Shown here: piece by piece, positions 42,881 through 52,484 of the stretch
How the letters are laid out: each line of letters begins with the position of its first letter
How positions within the stretch are numbered: position 1 is the first letter of the stretch
NCBI RefSeq assembly: GCF_020400825.1
Contig: NZ_JAINVH010000005.1
Coordinates: 124,001 to 188,000 of the forward strand
Reading direction: 5' to 3'
From: Streptomyces sp. HPF1205
GTDB lineage: Bacteria > Actinomycetota > Actinomycetes > Streptomycetales > Streptomycetaceae
Length of the DNA stretch: 64,000 bases
Program-made: the position numbers and the translations under genes
Notes under the pieces: model-generated
What the model was told of the DNA's origin: nothing
The model's database searches: none
Seen by the model: only the letters and a program-made list of their open reading frames with translations

Positions 42881-43642
42881 TCCCGTCCGCGGCGCGGTCA
42901 GGGCCCTGGACAGGGCGAGGGCCACCTCCTGCAGCACCGGGACGATCGTGCCGGTGGCCGCCTCGGTGACCCGCCCCGCCGGGCCCGAGATCGAGATGGC
43001 CGCCGCCGTGGGGGAGTCCGGCACGGACACCGCCAGGCAGCGCACACCCACCTCCTGCTCGCCGTCGTCGGCCGCGTAGCCGCGGGCCCGGATCCGCGCC
43101 AGCTCCTCCAGGAGCGCGTCGGGGTCGGTGATGGTGCGCCCGGTGGCGGCCGGCATCCCGGTACGCTCCAGCAGCGCCCGTACCTCGCCCGGCGGCAGCC
43201 CGGCCAGCAGCGCCTTGCCCACACCCGTGGAGTGCGGCAGCACCCGGCGGCCGACCTCGGTGAACATCCGCATGGAGTGCCGGGAGGGCACCTGCGCCAC
43301 GTACACCACGTCGTCCCCGTCGAGGAGCGCCATGTTCGCGGTCTCGCCGGTCGCGTCGACGAGCCGCGCGAGGTGCGGGCGGGCCCAGGTGCCCAGCAGC
43401 CGGGAGGCGCTCTCGCCGAGCCGGATCAGCCGGGGGCCCAGCGCGTACCGCCGGTTGGGCTGCTGTCGGACGTAGCCGCAGGACAGGAGCGTGCGCATCA
43501 GCCGGTGGATGGTCGGCACCGGCAGCCCGCTGCCGGCCGACAGCTCGCTCAGCCCCACCTCGCCGCCGGCGTCCGCCATCCGTTCCAGCAGGTCGAAGGC
43601 GCGCTCCAGTGACTGGACGCCCCCGGCTCGGTCACCGGACAC
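42875..43642 (-). CDS. allR: IclR family repressor, AllR-like
   Basis: The 255-residue protein has an N-terminal winged helix ([20 protein letters not shown], then [20 protein letters not shown]) and a C-terminal effector-binding domain ([48 protein letters not shown]). It is divergent from allantoinase. In Streptomyces coelicolor an IclR-type regulator named AllR next to the allantoinase gene controls allantoin catabolism and a malate synthase, with glyoxylate-type effectors. Position and shared operator motifs support the same role here. Start GTG 43642 follows AGGGGG. Confidence 0.88.
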   Translation of the reverse strand: MSGDRAGGVQSLERAFDLLERMADAGGEVGLSELSAGSGLPVPTIHRLMRTLLSCGYVRQQPNRRYALGPRLIRLGESASRLLGTWARPHLARLVDATGETANMALLDGDDVVYVAQVPSRHSMRMFTEVGRRVLPHSTGVGKALLAGLPPGEVRALLERTGMPAATGRTITDPDALLEELARIRARGYAADDGEQEVGVRCLAVSVPDSPTAAAISISGPAGRVTEAATGTIVPVLQEVALALSRALTAPRTGP

Positions 43643-43708
43643 CCGCGTTTCCCCCTGTCACGACCCGTCGTGCGGCCCCGCGGAACGCCACAGCCGCGGA
43701 ACACGCTT

Positions 43709-43783
43709 TTCGCTTCGTGGAATCCTACCGCTCTTGACGCCCCGCCGGGCCCTGTCCACCATGGCCTTCAACAAGGCGTTGAA
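43709..43783 (+). promoter_or_regulatory. Operator motifs in the allR-allB gap
   Basis: TTCGCTTCGTGGAA (43709-43722) matches the aceB spacer element (TTCGCAGTGCGGAA) at 10 of 14 positions. TTCAACAAGGCGTTGAA (43767-43783) is a perfect inverted repeat and resembles the uraD palindrome (TTCAACAAACTGTTGA). TTGACG at 43734 could be a -35. Both elements lie before the allB start. Confidence 0.6.
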
Positions 43784-43820
43784 CCGCGGGGACGGGCCAG
43801 GGAAGCCGGAGGGCGCGACG

Positions 43821-45188
43821 GTGACGGACCAGGTGCTGCGCTCGACCCGTGTCGTCACCCCCGACGGCGAGCGGCCCGCCGCGGTCGCCGTCGCCGGGGG
43901 CACGATCGAGGCGGTGCTGCCGTACGACGCGCCCGTCCCGGCCTGCGCGCGGCTGACCGACCTCGGCGAGGACGTCCTGCTGCCCGGCCTGGTCGACACC
44001 CACGTCCACGTCAACGACCCCGGGCGCGCCGAGTGGGAGGGCTTCGCCACGGCCACCGCGGCGGCGGCCGCCGGCGGCGTCACCACCCTCGTCGACATGC
44101 CGCTCAACAGCGTCCCGCCGACCACCACCACCGCCCACCTGGAGACCAAGCGGGCGGCGGCGCGCGGCCGGGTGCACACCGACGTCGGCTTCTGGGGCGG
44201 TGCGGTGCCGGGCAACCTGGAGGACCTGCGGCCGCTGCACGACGCGGGTGTCTTCGGCTTCAAGTGCTTCCTGCTGCACTCCGGGGTGGACGAGTTCCCG
44301 CACCTGACCCCAGCCGAGGTCGAGGCGGCCATGGCCGAACTCGCCGCGTTCGGCGGCCTGCTGATCGTCCACGCCGAGGACCCGGTGCTGATCGACGGCG
44401 CCCCGCGGCGCGGCGGCCCGAAGTACGCCGACTTCCTCGCCTCGCGCCCGGCCGCCGCTGAGGACACCGCCATCGCCGCCCTGATCGCCTCGGCCGCCCG
44501 GCTCGGCGCCCGGGTGCACATCCTGCACCTGTCGTCGGCGGGCGCCCTCCCGCTGATCAGGCGGGCCCGGCGGGAGGGGGTCCGCGTCACCGCCGAGACC
44601 TGCCCGCACTTCCTCACCCTCACCGCCGAGGAGATCCCGGACGGGGCCACGGAGTTCAAGTGCTGCCCGCCGATCCGGGAGGCCGCCAACCGGGAACCGC
44701 TGTGGCGGGCGCTGGCCGACGGCACCCTGCAGAGCGTGGTCTCCGACCACTCGCCGTCCACCGCCGACCTCAAGCGCAAGGACACCGGGGACTTCGCCGA
44801 CGCCTGGGGCGGCATCTCGTCGCTGCAACTGGGCCTGCCCGCGGTGTGGACCGAGGCGCGCCGGCGCGGCCACACCCTGGCCGACGTGGCCCGCTGGATG
44901 TCGGCGGGACCGGCCCGGCTGGCCGGCCTGGACCGCAAGGGCGCCATCGCCGAGGGCCGGGACGCCGACTTCGCGGTGCTCGCGCCCGAGGAGACCTTCA
45001 CCGTCGATCCGGCGCGGCTGCACCACCGCAATCCGCTGACGGCCTACGCGGGCCGCACCCTTCGCGGGGTGGTGCGCGCCACCTACCTGCGCGGCCGCCT
45101 GGTGGCCGAGAACGGCGTCCTGGCGCCGGAACCCGCCGGCCGGCTCCTGGAACGGCCGGCCGGCGGGAGCGGGCCGCACGGCCGGTGA
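43821..45188 (+). CDS. allB: Allantoinase
   Basis: The 455-residue cyclic amidohydrolase opens allantoin to allantoate. [20 protein letters not shown] near 54-73 gives the first metal-binding His pair. [13 protein letters not shown] holds the Lys that is carboxylated to bridge the metals, ILHLSSAG and TAETCPHFL give further His residues, and VVSDHSPST the catalytic Asp. The FKCF block separates it from dihydropyrimidinase. GTG 43821 has GGAGGG eight bases upstream and keeps the operators outside the gene. It is divergent from allR. No allantoate-degrading gene is in the window. Confidence 0.95.
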   Translation: MTDQVLRSTRVVTPDGERPAAVAVAGGTIEAVLPYDAPVPACARLTDLGEDVLLPGLVDTHVHVNDPGRAEWEGFATATAAAAAGGVTTLVDMPLNSVPPTTTTAHLETKRAAARGRVHTDVGFWGGAVPGNLEDLRPLHDAGVFGFKCFLLHSGVDEFPHLTPAEVEAAMAELAAFGGLLIVHAEDPVLIDGAPRRGGPKYADFLASRPAAAEDTAIAALIASAARLGARVHILHLSSAGALPLIRRARREGVRVTAETCPHFLTLTAEEIPDGATEFKCCPPIREAANREPLWRALADGTLQSVVSDHSPSTADLKRKDTGDFADAWGGISSLQLGLPAVWTEARRRGHTLADVARWMSAGPARLAGLDRKGAIAEGRDADFAVLAPEETFTVDPARLHHRNPLTAYAGRTLRGVVRATYLRGRLVAENGVLAPEPAGRLLERPAGGSGPHGR

Positions 45189-45227
45189 GCGCTCGCGCGC
45201 CACCGCGCCGGGCGGGACTCCGGGCGT

Positions 45228-45252
45228 GCCCGCGGGCCCCCGAGCCGCGGGC
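45228..45252. terminator. Hairpin between allB and the beta-glucosidase gene
   Basis: GCCCGCGG (45228-45235) pairs with CCGCGGGC (45245-45252) around a nine-base loop. It lies between convergent genes and probably acts on both transcripts. Confidence 0.65.
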
Positions 45253-45263
45253 CCGGGGCCGGA

Positions 45264-46619
45264 TCAGGCCGCGGGCCGCACCCGGCGGCGGTGGGCGGCG
45301 GCGAGCTCCGCGTACCGGCGACCGCTGCTCTTGACGGTGCGCCTCTGGGTCCGGTAGTCCACGTGCACCAGGCCGAACCGCTTGTCGTAGCCGTACGCCC
45401 ACTCGAAGTTGTCCAGCAGCGACCAGGCGAAATAGCCGGCCAGCGGCACACCCCGCGCGGCCGCCCGGGCGCACGCGGCCAGGTGCTCCTCCAGGTACCC
45501 GACCCGCTCGGGGTCGTCCACCCGGCCGTCCTCGCCCACCACGTCGTCGAACGCGGAGCCGTTCTCGGTGACCATGATGCGCCGGGCGCCGTACTCCTCG
45601 GTGAGCCGGACCAGCAGCTTCTCCAGGCCGGCCGCGTGGATCTCCCAGTCCATGGCGGTGCGCCGCACACCGGGCAGGCGGACCGCCCTGGCGTACGGGG
45701 CCGGTCCCGCCGGGTCGTCGGCGACGACCTGCCGGAAGTAGTAGTTCAGGCCCAGCCAGTCCAGCGGCGCCGCGATGGCCTCCAGGTCGCCGTCCCTGAC
45801 CGGCAGGTCCACCCCGTACAGTTCCACCATGTCCTGCGGGTAGCCGCGCCCGTGGATCGGGTCCAGCCACCAGCGGTTGGTGTGCCCGTCGGCGCGCCGG
45901 GCCGCCGCGACGTCCGCCTCGCCGCCGGTGGCCGGCTCGCACGGGCTGAGGTTGTTGACGATGCCGATCCGCAGGTCGCCGTGGGCCGCGCGCAGCGCCC
46001 GCACGGCCAGCCCGTGCCCGACGTGCAGGTGGTACGAGGCCCGGACGGCGGCCGTCAGGTCGGTCCAGCCCGGCGCCATGGTGCCCTCCAGGTGGCCGAT
46101 CCACGCCGAGCACAGCGGCTCGTTGAGCGTGGCCCAGTCCTTGACCCGGTCGCCCAGCGCGCCCGCCACCACGGCCGCGTACTCGCCGAACCGCTCGGCC
46201 GTCTCCCGCTCCGGCCAGCCGCCCCGGTCCTGCTGGGCCTGCGGCAGGTCCCAGTGGTAGAGCGTCGCGTTGGGGGTGATGCCCGCCTCCAGCAGGGCGT
46301 CGACCAGGCGGTCGTAGAAGGCCAGCCCGGCCGCGTTCACCGCGCCTGAGCCTTCGGGGAGGATCCGCGGCCAGGCGACGGAGAAGCGGTAGGCGTCCAG
46401 GCCCAGGGCCTTCATCAGCTCCAGGTCCTCGGGCCAGCGGTGGTAGTGGTCGCAGGCGACGTCACCGGTGTCGCCGCCCGCGACCTTGCCGGGGGTGTGG
46501 GAGAAGGTGTCCCAGATGGACGGGGCCCGGCCGTCCTCGTCCACCGCGCCCTCGATCTGGTAGGCGGCGGTGGCCGCGCCCCAGACGAAATCGGCGGGCA
46601 GCGCGCTCAGGTCGTTCAC
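45264..46619 (-). CDS. GH1 family beta-glucosidase
   Basis: The 451-residue enzyme cleaves beta-glucosides such as cellobiose in the cytoplasm; no signal peptide is seen. Family 1 landmarks are [20 protein letters not shown] at the N-terminus, [14 protein letters not shown] with the acid/base Glu near 167, and [10 protein letters not shown] with the nucleophile Glu near 355. It is last in an ABC importer operon that runs leftward from the divergent ROK gene, so imported oligosaccharides are probably hydrolysed by it. The start GTG 46619 follows AAAGGCG. The exact sugar cannot be read from sequence. Confidence 0.93.
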   Translation of the reverse strand: MNDLSALPADFVWGAATAAYQIEGAVDEDGRAPSIWDTFSHTPGKVAGGDTGDVACDHYHRWPEDLELMKALGLDAYRFSVAWPRILPEGSGAVNAAGLAFYDRLVDALLEAGITPNATLYHWDLPQAQQDRGGWPERETAERFGEYAAVVAGALGDRVKDWATLNEPLCSAWIGHLEGTMAPGWTDLTAAVRASYHLHVGHGLAVRALRAAHGDLRIGIVNNLSPCEPATGGEADVAAARRADGHTNRWWLDPIHGRGYPQDMVELYGVDLPVRDGDLEAIAAPLDWLGLNYYFRQVVADDPAGPAPYARAVRLPGVRRTAMDWEIHAAGLEKLLVRLTEEYGARRIMVTENGSAFDDVVGEDGRVDDPERVGYLEEHLAACARAAARGVPLAGYFAWSLLDNFEWAYGYDKRFGLVHVDYRTQRRTVKSSGRRYAELAAAHRRRVRPAA

Positions 46620-46638
46620 AAGTCGCCTTTCGGTGGGG

Positions 46639-47508
46639 TCACTTGACGGCGCCGGCGGTCAGCCCGGCGACGAGGTAACGCTGGAGGAGCAGGAATCCGG
46701 CGACCACCGGCACGCTCACCACGAGCGAGGCGGCCATGACCTGGTTCCAGTACACGTCGTTCTGGGTGGCGTACTCCCGCAGGCCCACCGCCAGGGTGCG
46801 GCTGCCGGAGTTCGTCATGACGGAGGCGAAGAGCACCTCGCCCCAGGCGGTCATGAAGGCGTACACGCACACGGCGACGATGCCCGGGACGGCCGCCGGC
46901 ACCACGACCCGCAGCAGCGCGCCCAACGGACCGCAGCCGTCCACCTTCGCGGCCTCGTCGAGGTCGCGCGGGATCGAGTCGAAGTAGCCGGCCAGCATCC
47001 AGATGGAGAAGGGCAGCGAGAAGGTGAGGTAGGTGATGATCAGGCCCAGCCGGCTGCCGTTGAGGGTGATCCCGGTGCTGTTGCCGATGTTGACGAAGAT
47101 CAGGTACAGCGGCAGCAGGAACAGGATGCCGGGGAACATCTGGGTCGACAGCACCGTCACCGTGAAGACCTTGCGGCCCGGGAAGCGGTACCTGCTGACC
47201 GCGTAGGCGGCGAAGACCGCCACCGCCACCGAGAACACCGTGGCGGTCACCGACACGATCAGCGAGTTCATGAAGTAGTGCGCCAGCGGGACGGTCCGCC
47301 AGATGTCGACGTACGGCCGGACGGTGAGGCGGTGCGGTACCCACTGGAAGGACCCCTGCACGTCGGACAGGCTCTTCAGGGAGGAGCTGAGCATCACGTA
47401 GACCGGCGTGAGCGCGAAGACCAGAAGCAGCGTCAGCACGATCCGCCGGGTCCACAGGAAGGACGCCGGCTTCGCCATGGGCGAGCGCCGCTCGGTGGAC
47501 CTAGGCAT
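46639..47508 (-). CDS. Carbohydrate ABC transporter permease (MalG-type)
   Basis: The inner-membrane subunit of 289 residues (six helices) carries the coupling motif [20 protein letters not shown] with the EAA loop and [20 protein letters not shown] at the last helix. It starts at ATG 47508 with GGGGAG six bases upstream; ATG 47514 is an in-frame alternative but has no spacing to that site. It overlaps the other permease by 8 bp and precedes the beta-glucosidase by 19 bp. The ATPase for this importer is not encoded here; streptomycete sugar importers often share MsiK. Confidence 0.92.
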   Translation of the reverse strand: MPRSTERRSPMAKPASFLWTRRIVLTLLLVFALTPVYVMLSSSLKSLSDVQGSFQWVPHRLTVRPYVDIWRTVPLAHYFMNSLIVSVTATVFSVAVAVFAAYAVSRYRFPGRKVFTVTVLSTQMFPGILFLLPLYLIFVNIGNSTGITLNGSRLGLIITYLTFSLPFSIWMLAGYFDSIPRDLDEAAKVDGCGPLGALLRVVVPAAVPGIVAVCVYAFMTAWGEVLFASVMTNSGSRTLAVGLREYATQNDVYWNQVMAASLVVSVPVVAGFLLLQRYLVAGLTAGAVK

Positions 47509-48505
47509 CGGCATCTCCCCGCCTCATCGAGGTCAGCAGCAGGTAGACCGCCGTCACCACCAGCAGGAACAGCAGCAGGAGCACGGACATCGCCGACCCC
47601 GAGCCGAAGTTCCAGGTGACGAACGACGACTGGTAGATGTGAATGGAGATCAGGTCAGCCTGGCGCGGCGGCGACTGGCCGAACATCACGTACGGCGTGT
47701 TGAAGTCGTTGAACGTCCACAGGAACAGCACCAGCACGAGCACCTGGTTCACCGGCCGCAGCGCCGGCAGGGTGATCCTCCTGAGCTGCTGCCAGACGCC
47801 GGCGCCGTCCATGGCGGCGGCCTCGTACAGCTCGCGCGGGATGTTCTGCAGTCCGGCCATCAGCGACAGGAAGGCGAACGGCCAGGACTTCCAGACCGAT
47901 ACGATCACCATGGCCCAGAAGCTGTTGTCGCCGATCAGCCAGAACGACTTGCCCGAGGTGACGTGCAACTGGTCGTGCAGGACGTGGTTCACCAGGCCGG
48001 TGTCCTGCTGGAACATGAACACCCAGGTGATCAGCGCCGCGTAGGCGGGCAGCGCGTACGGCACCAGGAAGACCGCCCGCAGGACGCCGCGGCCGCGGAA
48101 GTCGTCCTGCAGCAGGACCGCCGCGGCGATCCCCAGCAGCCAGGAGAGGGCGACCGACAGCAGGGAGTAGGCCAGGGTCACCCAGAACGAGTGCAGCAGC
48201 GCCTGGCCGATCGGCTGGTGGAACCGCACCGCGGCGCGGTAGTTGCCCAGGCCGGCCCAGGGGGCGCCGCTCCAGCGGCGGATCCAGAACAGCGTGAGGT
48301 TCTTGAAGCTGATGACGACGCCGAAGACCATCGGCACGATGTGGATCAGCGACTCCGCCAGCAGGGCGGGCAGCAGGAGAAGATACGGCAGGCCGCCTTT
48401 GCGGACGCGTTCGACGAGACGCGGCCGGAGCCGGCGCCCGGCGGCGGCGGTGCCGCGGCCGGGGCCGGCTTCGGGTGTGCGCCTGGGAGGGGCGGTGGCA
48501 GTCAT
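47501..48505 (-). CDS. Carbohydrate ABC transporter permease (MalF-type)
   Basis: The 334-residue protein has a basic N-terminal tail and six membrane spans (LPYLLLLPALLAESLIHIVP at the first). The EAA coupling loop is YEAAAMDGAGVWQQLRRITL near 240-259. It lies between the binding-protein gene and the MalG-type permease and overlaps the latter, so the two should be made in equal amounts and form a heterodimeric channel. Confidence 0.93.
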   Translation of the reverse strand: MTATAPPRRTPEAGPGRGTAAAGRRLRPRLVERVRKGGLPYLLLLPALLAESLIHIVPMVFGVVISFKNLTLFWIRRWSGAPWAGLGNYRAAVRFHQPIGQALLHSFWVTLAYSLLSVALSWLLGIAAAVLLQDDFRGRGVLRAVFLVPYALPAYAALITWVFMFQQDTGLVNHVLHDQLHVTSGKSFWLIGDNSFWAMVIVSVWKSWPFAFLSLMAGLQNIPRELYEAAAMDGAGVWQQLRRITLPALRPVNQVLVLVLFLWTFNDFNTPYVMFGQSPPRQADLISIHIYQSSFVTWNFGSGSAMSVLLLLFLLVVTAVYLLLTSMRRGDADA

Positions 48506-48521
48506 GGGAAGGGGCCGTTCC

Positions 48522-49856
48522 TCAGGACGGGGGCATTTGCTGCTGCGCCTTGTCCAGCGCGGCCTTGACGGTGTCGTCCGTGACGTCCTTGCCCGCCGCC
48601 GCGTCGGCGAACAGACCCTTGACGGCAGGGCCGACGAGGTTCTCGAACTGGCTCTCGTCGGCCACCTGCGGCAGCGGCGCGGCCGAGGTGGTCAGCACCT
48701 TCGCCAGCACCTTCAGGTCCGGCGTCTGGAACGCGGGGTCGGACTGCGCCTCCCGGACCGGCGGGATGGAGCCGTACTTCCCGTTGAGGATCTTCTGCTC
48801 GGGCGTGCTGGTGAGGAACTTCACGAGCTGGACGGCGGCGTCCTTGTGCTTGGTGCCGTTGAAGACACCGACATTGATACCGGCCACCATCGACGTCACG
48901 GCGGCGTCCCCGGTCGGGTTCGCGACCAGCGTCGGCACCGGCACCACGCCGTACTGGTCCTGCGTCATCCCGTGCGCCTTGATGGAGCTCGCGGCGGACT
49001 GCCACATCATCATCGCGGCCTTGCCGGTCGCGAAGTCGGTGATGGTCTGGTTCTGCTGGTACTCCGCGTCGCCCTTGGCGGCGATCCCGTCCTTGGCGAT
49101 GAAGTCGACGTAACTCTTGACCGCGGCCACGTTCGCCGGTGTGTCGAAGGTCGGCCTGCCCGAGGCGTCGAACCAGCCGGAGCCGCGCTGCTTGGCCAGC
49201 ACGAAGGCGTGGTGGATGTTCTCCGCGCCGTTGCTGCCCTCGACCGCGAGGCCGTAGTGGCCGTCCTTGGTCAGCTTCTTGCCGTCGGCGACCAGCTCGT
49301 CCCATGTCTTCGGCGGGTTCGCGATCCCGGCGTCCGCGAACATCTTCTTGTTGTAGTAGAGGCCGTAGGCCATCGAGTACAGCGGGACAGCGGCGGGGTC
49401 CTTGCCGGCCGCGCCCGCGGCGGCGATCGCGGCCGGGGCGAACCTGTCCTTGCCGCCGATCCGGCCGAAAGCGGCGTCGTCCCACGGCATGAGCGCCCCG
49501 GTGGCCTGGAGGGAGGCCGACCAGGTGTTGCCGATGTTGAGCACGTCGGGGCCCTGGCCGGAGGTGGCGGCCGCCAGGATCCGGTTGAGCAGGTCGGCCC
49601 AGCCGATCACCTCCAGCTTGACCTTGATCCCGGTCGCCCGGGTGAACTTGTCCAGTTCCGGGGTGAGCACCTGCTTGTCGTTGTCCAGGCTGGTGCCCTG
49701 GTTCGACGCCCAGTACGTGATGGTGGTGCCCTTGGCACCGCTGCCGCCGCCGCTGTTGTCGCTGCCACTGCCGCCGCCGCAGCCGGCGACCGTCAGACCG
49801 AGCGCGGCCACGAGGGCGGTGGCCGCGAGAAGTCTGCTGGATGTGGAATTGCGCAT
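48522..49856 (-). CDS. Sugar-binding lipoprotein of an ABC importer
   Basis: The 444-residue extracellular protein has a lipoprotein signal with lipobox LTVAGC (Cys about residue 26) followed by a Gly/Ser linker. The mature part is a family 1 solute-binding protein: ITYWASNQGTS, GQGPDVLNIGNTWSASLQ, YNKKMFADAGIANPPKTWDE, GKAAMMMWQSAASS. It is the first gene of the importer operon, transcribed away from the ROK regulator. GAGAGGGAA precedes ATG 49856. The ligand is probably a beta-linked glucoside, judged only from the beta-glucosidase at the end of the operon. Confidence 0.93.
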   Translation of the reverse strand: MRNSTSSRLLAATALVAALGLTVAGCGGGSGSDNSGGGSGAKGTTITYWASNQGTSLDNDKQVLTPELDKFTRATGIKVKLEVIGWADLLNRILAAATSGQGPDVLNIGNTWSASLQATGALMPWDDAAFGRIGGKDRFAPAAIAAAGAAGKDPAAVPLYSMAYGLYYNKKMFADAGIANPPKTWDELVADGKKLTKDGHYGLAVEGSNGAENIHHAFVLAKQRGSGWFDASGRPTFDTPANVAAVKSYVDFIAKDGIAAKGDAEYQQNQTITDFATGKAAMMMWQSAASSIKAHGMTQDQYGVVPVPTLVANPTGDAAVTSMVAGINVGVFNGTKHKDAAVQLVKFLTSTPEQKILNGKYGSIPPVREAQSDPAFQTPDLKVLAKVLTTSAAPLPQVADESQFENLVGPAVKGLFADAAAGKDVTDDTVKAALDKAQQQMPPS

Positions 49857-49948
49857 GCCGGTTCCCTCTCAGGGGTGGGATCAACTGGGACCGCTGTGGT
49901 GTGCCGCCTCGCCTGGGGACGCTTCAGGAAGTGAACAGGCGACCGCGC

Positions 49949-49969
49949 TTAATTCAGGCCGTGATTTAA
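49949..49969. promoter_or_regulatory. ROK operator candidate
   Basis: A 21-bp imperfect palindrome opens TTAATTCA and closes TGATTTAA around a GGCCG centre. It lies in the divergent gap between the sugar-binding-protein gene and the ROK gene and is unusually AT-rich for this chromosome, so it stands out as an operator. Confidence 0.65.
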
Positions 49970-50042
49970 CTTGTGAGAAAAGGTGGCGTCAAGACCTTGC
50001 GCAGCGCTAGATTCGCCGCGGGCGGACCAAGAGGGAGCAACG

Positions 50043-51347
50043 ATGGCTGAGCGGGTCAAGCGGACCGTGCGTGACCTGCGGCGCGGCAACCGCGCCTCGC
50101 TTCTGCGGCACTTGTATTTCGAGGGCCCGCTCAGCCGTCAGGAGCTGGGCCGGGACACCGGGTTGAGCGCCGGGTCGATCAGCAACGTGGTCGGCGAGCT
50201 CATCGCCGACGGCATGGTCGAGGAGGCCGGCGCGGTCGAGTCCGACGGCGGCCGCCCGCGCATCCTGCTCCGGGTCGCGGCCCGTCACGGGTACGTGATC
50301 GGGGTCGACGTCGGCGAGACCCGGGTGCGGGTCGAGCTGTTCGACCTGGCCCTGGCCGAGCGCGCCTCGGCCGACCTGCCGCTGTCCGACAGCGGCCACG
50401 ACGTCGACCACGTGGTCCGCCTCGCCCTCGACGGCATCGGCTCGGTGGTCCGCGAGGCCGGCGTCGACGAGAGCGAGGTGCTGGGCGTCGGCATCGGCGT
50501 GCCCGGCATCGTGGAGCAGGGCGACCCGGAGGAGTCCGCCCCCGGCCGGGGCGACGGCGTGGTCGTGCACGGCCAGACCATCGGCTGGGACGCGGTGCCG
50601 CTCGGCCGCCTGCTGCGGGCCGGCACCTGCCTGCCGCTGTACATCGACAACGGCGCCAAGACCCTCGGCCAGGCCGAGATGTGGTTCGGCGGCGGCCGCG
50701 GCGCCCGCAACGTCGTCATCGCCCTCCTCGGCTCCGGTGTCGGCGCGGCCGTGGTCGCCGACGGGCAGCCGTACCGCGGCTCCACCAGCAGCGCCGGCGA
50801 GTGGGGGCACACCACCTTGGCGGTCGGCGGCCGGCTGTGCCGCTGCGGGTCGCGCGGCTGCCTGGAGGCGTACGTCGGCGCCGAGGCGCTGCTGGACCGC
50901 TGGGACGGCGCGCCCGAGGGGGCCAGCGAGGAGTCCGCGCTGGCCGCGCTGCTCGCCGCGGCCGACGACGACCCCGCCGCCCGTGACCTGCTCGCCGAGG
51001 CCGCGCGGTTCCTGGGTGCGGGCATCGCCGACCTGATCAACCTGTTCAACCCGCAGCGCATCGTGATCGGCGGCTGGGCGGGACTGCTGCTGGGCCCCCG
51101 CCTGCTGCCGGAGGTCCGCCGGGTCGCCGCCGAGTACGCGCTGCGCCACCCCTGCGCCCAGACCTCCATCGAACTGGGCCGGCTCGGCGCCGACGCGGTC
51201 ACCGTGGGCGCCGCCACCCTCCCGCTGGCCCACTTCCTGGACACGGGCGGCGAGCGCGCGCCACGGGTGCCGGCCCCCGCGCCCGATGGTGACGTTCCCG
51301 ACAATCCGGACGGCCTGCGGAACCGGATCGCCCGAACGGTACGTTGA
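50043..51347 (+). CDS. ROK family transcriptional repressor of the sugar operon
   Basis: The 434-residue protein joins an N-terminal winged helix (NRASLLRHLYFEGPLSRQEL, then SAGSISNVVGELIADGMVEE) to a sugar-kinase-like ROK domain. The latter keeps IGVDVGETRVRVE, GVGIGVPGIV, the HTTLAVGG segment and CRCGSRGCLEAY, the zinc-binding ROK signature. ROK repressors release DNA on binding a sugar or sugar phosphate. It is divergent from the importer/beta-glucosidase operon and has a 21-bp palindrome in the gap. GGGAGCAACG precedes ATG 50043. Confidence 0.93.
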   Translation: MAERVKRTVRDLRRGNRASLLRHLYFEGPLSRQELGRDTGLSAGSISNVVGELIADGMVEEAGAVESDGGRPRILLRVAARHGYVIGVDVGETRVRVELFDLALAERASADLPLSDSGHDVDHVVRLALDGIGSVVREAGVDESEVLGVGIGVPGIVEQGDPEESAPGRGDGVVVHGQTIGWDAVPLGRLLRAGTCLPLYIDNGAKTLGQAEMWFGGGRGARNVVIALLGSGVGAAVVADGQPYRGSTSSAGEWGHTTLAVGGRLCRCGSRGCLEAYVGAEALLDRWDGAPEGASEESALAALLAAADDDPAARDLLAEAARFLGAGIADLINLFNPQRIVIGGWAGLLLGPRLLPEVRRVAAEYALRHPCAQTSIELGRLGADAVTVGAATLPLAHFLDTGGERAPRVPAPAPDGDVPDNPDGLRNRIARTVR

Positions 51348-51440
51348 CGGGGCGGTGCGTGGCCCGGCCCGGGCCGCGTACCGTCTTTCGTACCCGAGCG
51401 CTCGACGCTCCGAGAGCACGACCTTCCGAGGAGTCCCGCG

Positions 51441-52262
51441 GTGACCCTGCAGCAGCAGATCGTCGGCAACGCCATGCAGATGGCCGTCTGTACCCTCCAG
51501 CCGGGCCAGACGGTGTACTGCGAGGCCGGCAAGTTCCTGTTCAAGACCTCGAACGTGACCATGGAGACCCGGCTCGGCGGCGCCCCCCGCTCCGGCGGTG
51601 TCGGCCAGCAGGGCGGCGGCGCGGGCGGGGGCATGGGCGGCTTCCTGCGCCAGGCGATGGGCACCGCGATGCAGGTCGGCCAGCGCGCCCTGGCCGGCGA
51701 GTCGCTGGCCTTCCAGTACTTCACCTGCACCGGCGGCGAGGGCACGGTCGGCTTCGCCGGGGTGCTGCCCGGCGAGATGCGTGCCCTGGAACTGACCGGA
51801 TCGCGTGCCTGGTTCGCCGAGAAGGACGCCTTCGTCGCGGCGGAGGACACCGTGCAGTTCGGCATCGCCTTCGCCGGCGGCCGGCAGGGCATGAGCGGCG
51901 GCGAGGGCTTCATCCTGGAGAAGTTCACCGGCCACGGCACCGTGATCATCGCCGGCGCGGGCAACTTCATCGACCTCAACCCGGCGGAGTTCGGCGGCCG
52001 GATCGAGGTCGACACCGGCTGCATCGTGGCTTTCGAGGAGGGCATCCAGTACGGCGTGCAGCGCATCGGCGGTCTCAACCGCCAGGGCATCATGAACGCC
52101 GTCTTCGGCGGCGAGGGCCTGTCGCTGGCCACCCTGGAGGGCAACGGACAGGTGATCCTGCAGTCGATGACCATCGAGGGTCTGTCCAACGCGCTCCAGA
52201 AGCACCAGGGCGGCGACAAACAAGGCCCGACCGGTGGCCTGTTCTCCTCCGGCATGGGGTAA
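51441..52262 (+). CDS. AIM24 family protein
   Basis: The 273-residue protein matches the AIM24/TIGR00266 beta-helix family: TLQPGQTVYCEAGKFLFKTS near 19-38, a Gly-rich flexible insert (about 54-68), then repeated strand units such as GGEGFILEKFTGHGTVIIAG and GRIEVDTGCIVAFEEGIQYG. Such proteins are common in actinobacteria, where their role is unknown; the yeast member affects mitochondrial inner-membrane organisation. GAGGAG precedes GTG 51441. No operon partner is seen. Confidence 0.9.
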   Translation: MTLQQQIVGNAMQMAVCTLQPGQTVYCEAGKFLFKTSNVTMETRLGGAPRSGGVGQQGGGAGGGMGGFLRQAMGTAMQVGQRALAGESLAFQYFTCTGGEGTVGFAGVLPGEMRALELTGSRAWFAEKDAFVAAEDTVQFGIAFAGGRQGMSGGEGFILEKFTGHGTVIIAGAGNFIDLNPAEFGGRIEVDTGCIVAFEEGIQYGVQRIGGLNRQGIMNAVFGGEGLSLATLEGNGQVILQSMTIEGLSNALQKHQGGDKQGPTGGLFSSGMG

Positions 52263-52339
52263 GGATGCTCCAGCCCGGGGCGGACCCGGGCCGGCGGTTC
52301 CCCCGCGCCTCCCACGCCACGGGACTCATGCTCCTCTCA

Positions 52340-52357
52340 TGTCACGGTGCGGTGACA
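52340..52357 (+). promoter_or_regulatory. Palindrome TGTCAC-6nt-GTGACA upstream of the aldolase-like gene
   Basis: Perfect 6-bp arms (52340-52345 and 52352-52357) flank GGTGCG. It lies about 130 bp upstream of GTG 52485 and has the size of a dimeric repressor site. The regulator is unknown. Confidence 0.45.
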
Positions 52358-52484
52358 GCTCCGGCGTACCGGACCGTTACCGCCTGGCACCGCGGGTAGC
52401 GTGCTGATCCCGTGCACCGTTGATCGCATCGGCGGGCGGCGCACGACCCGCGCGCAGGACCGACCGGAAGGTGGGCGCACCGCC

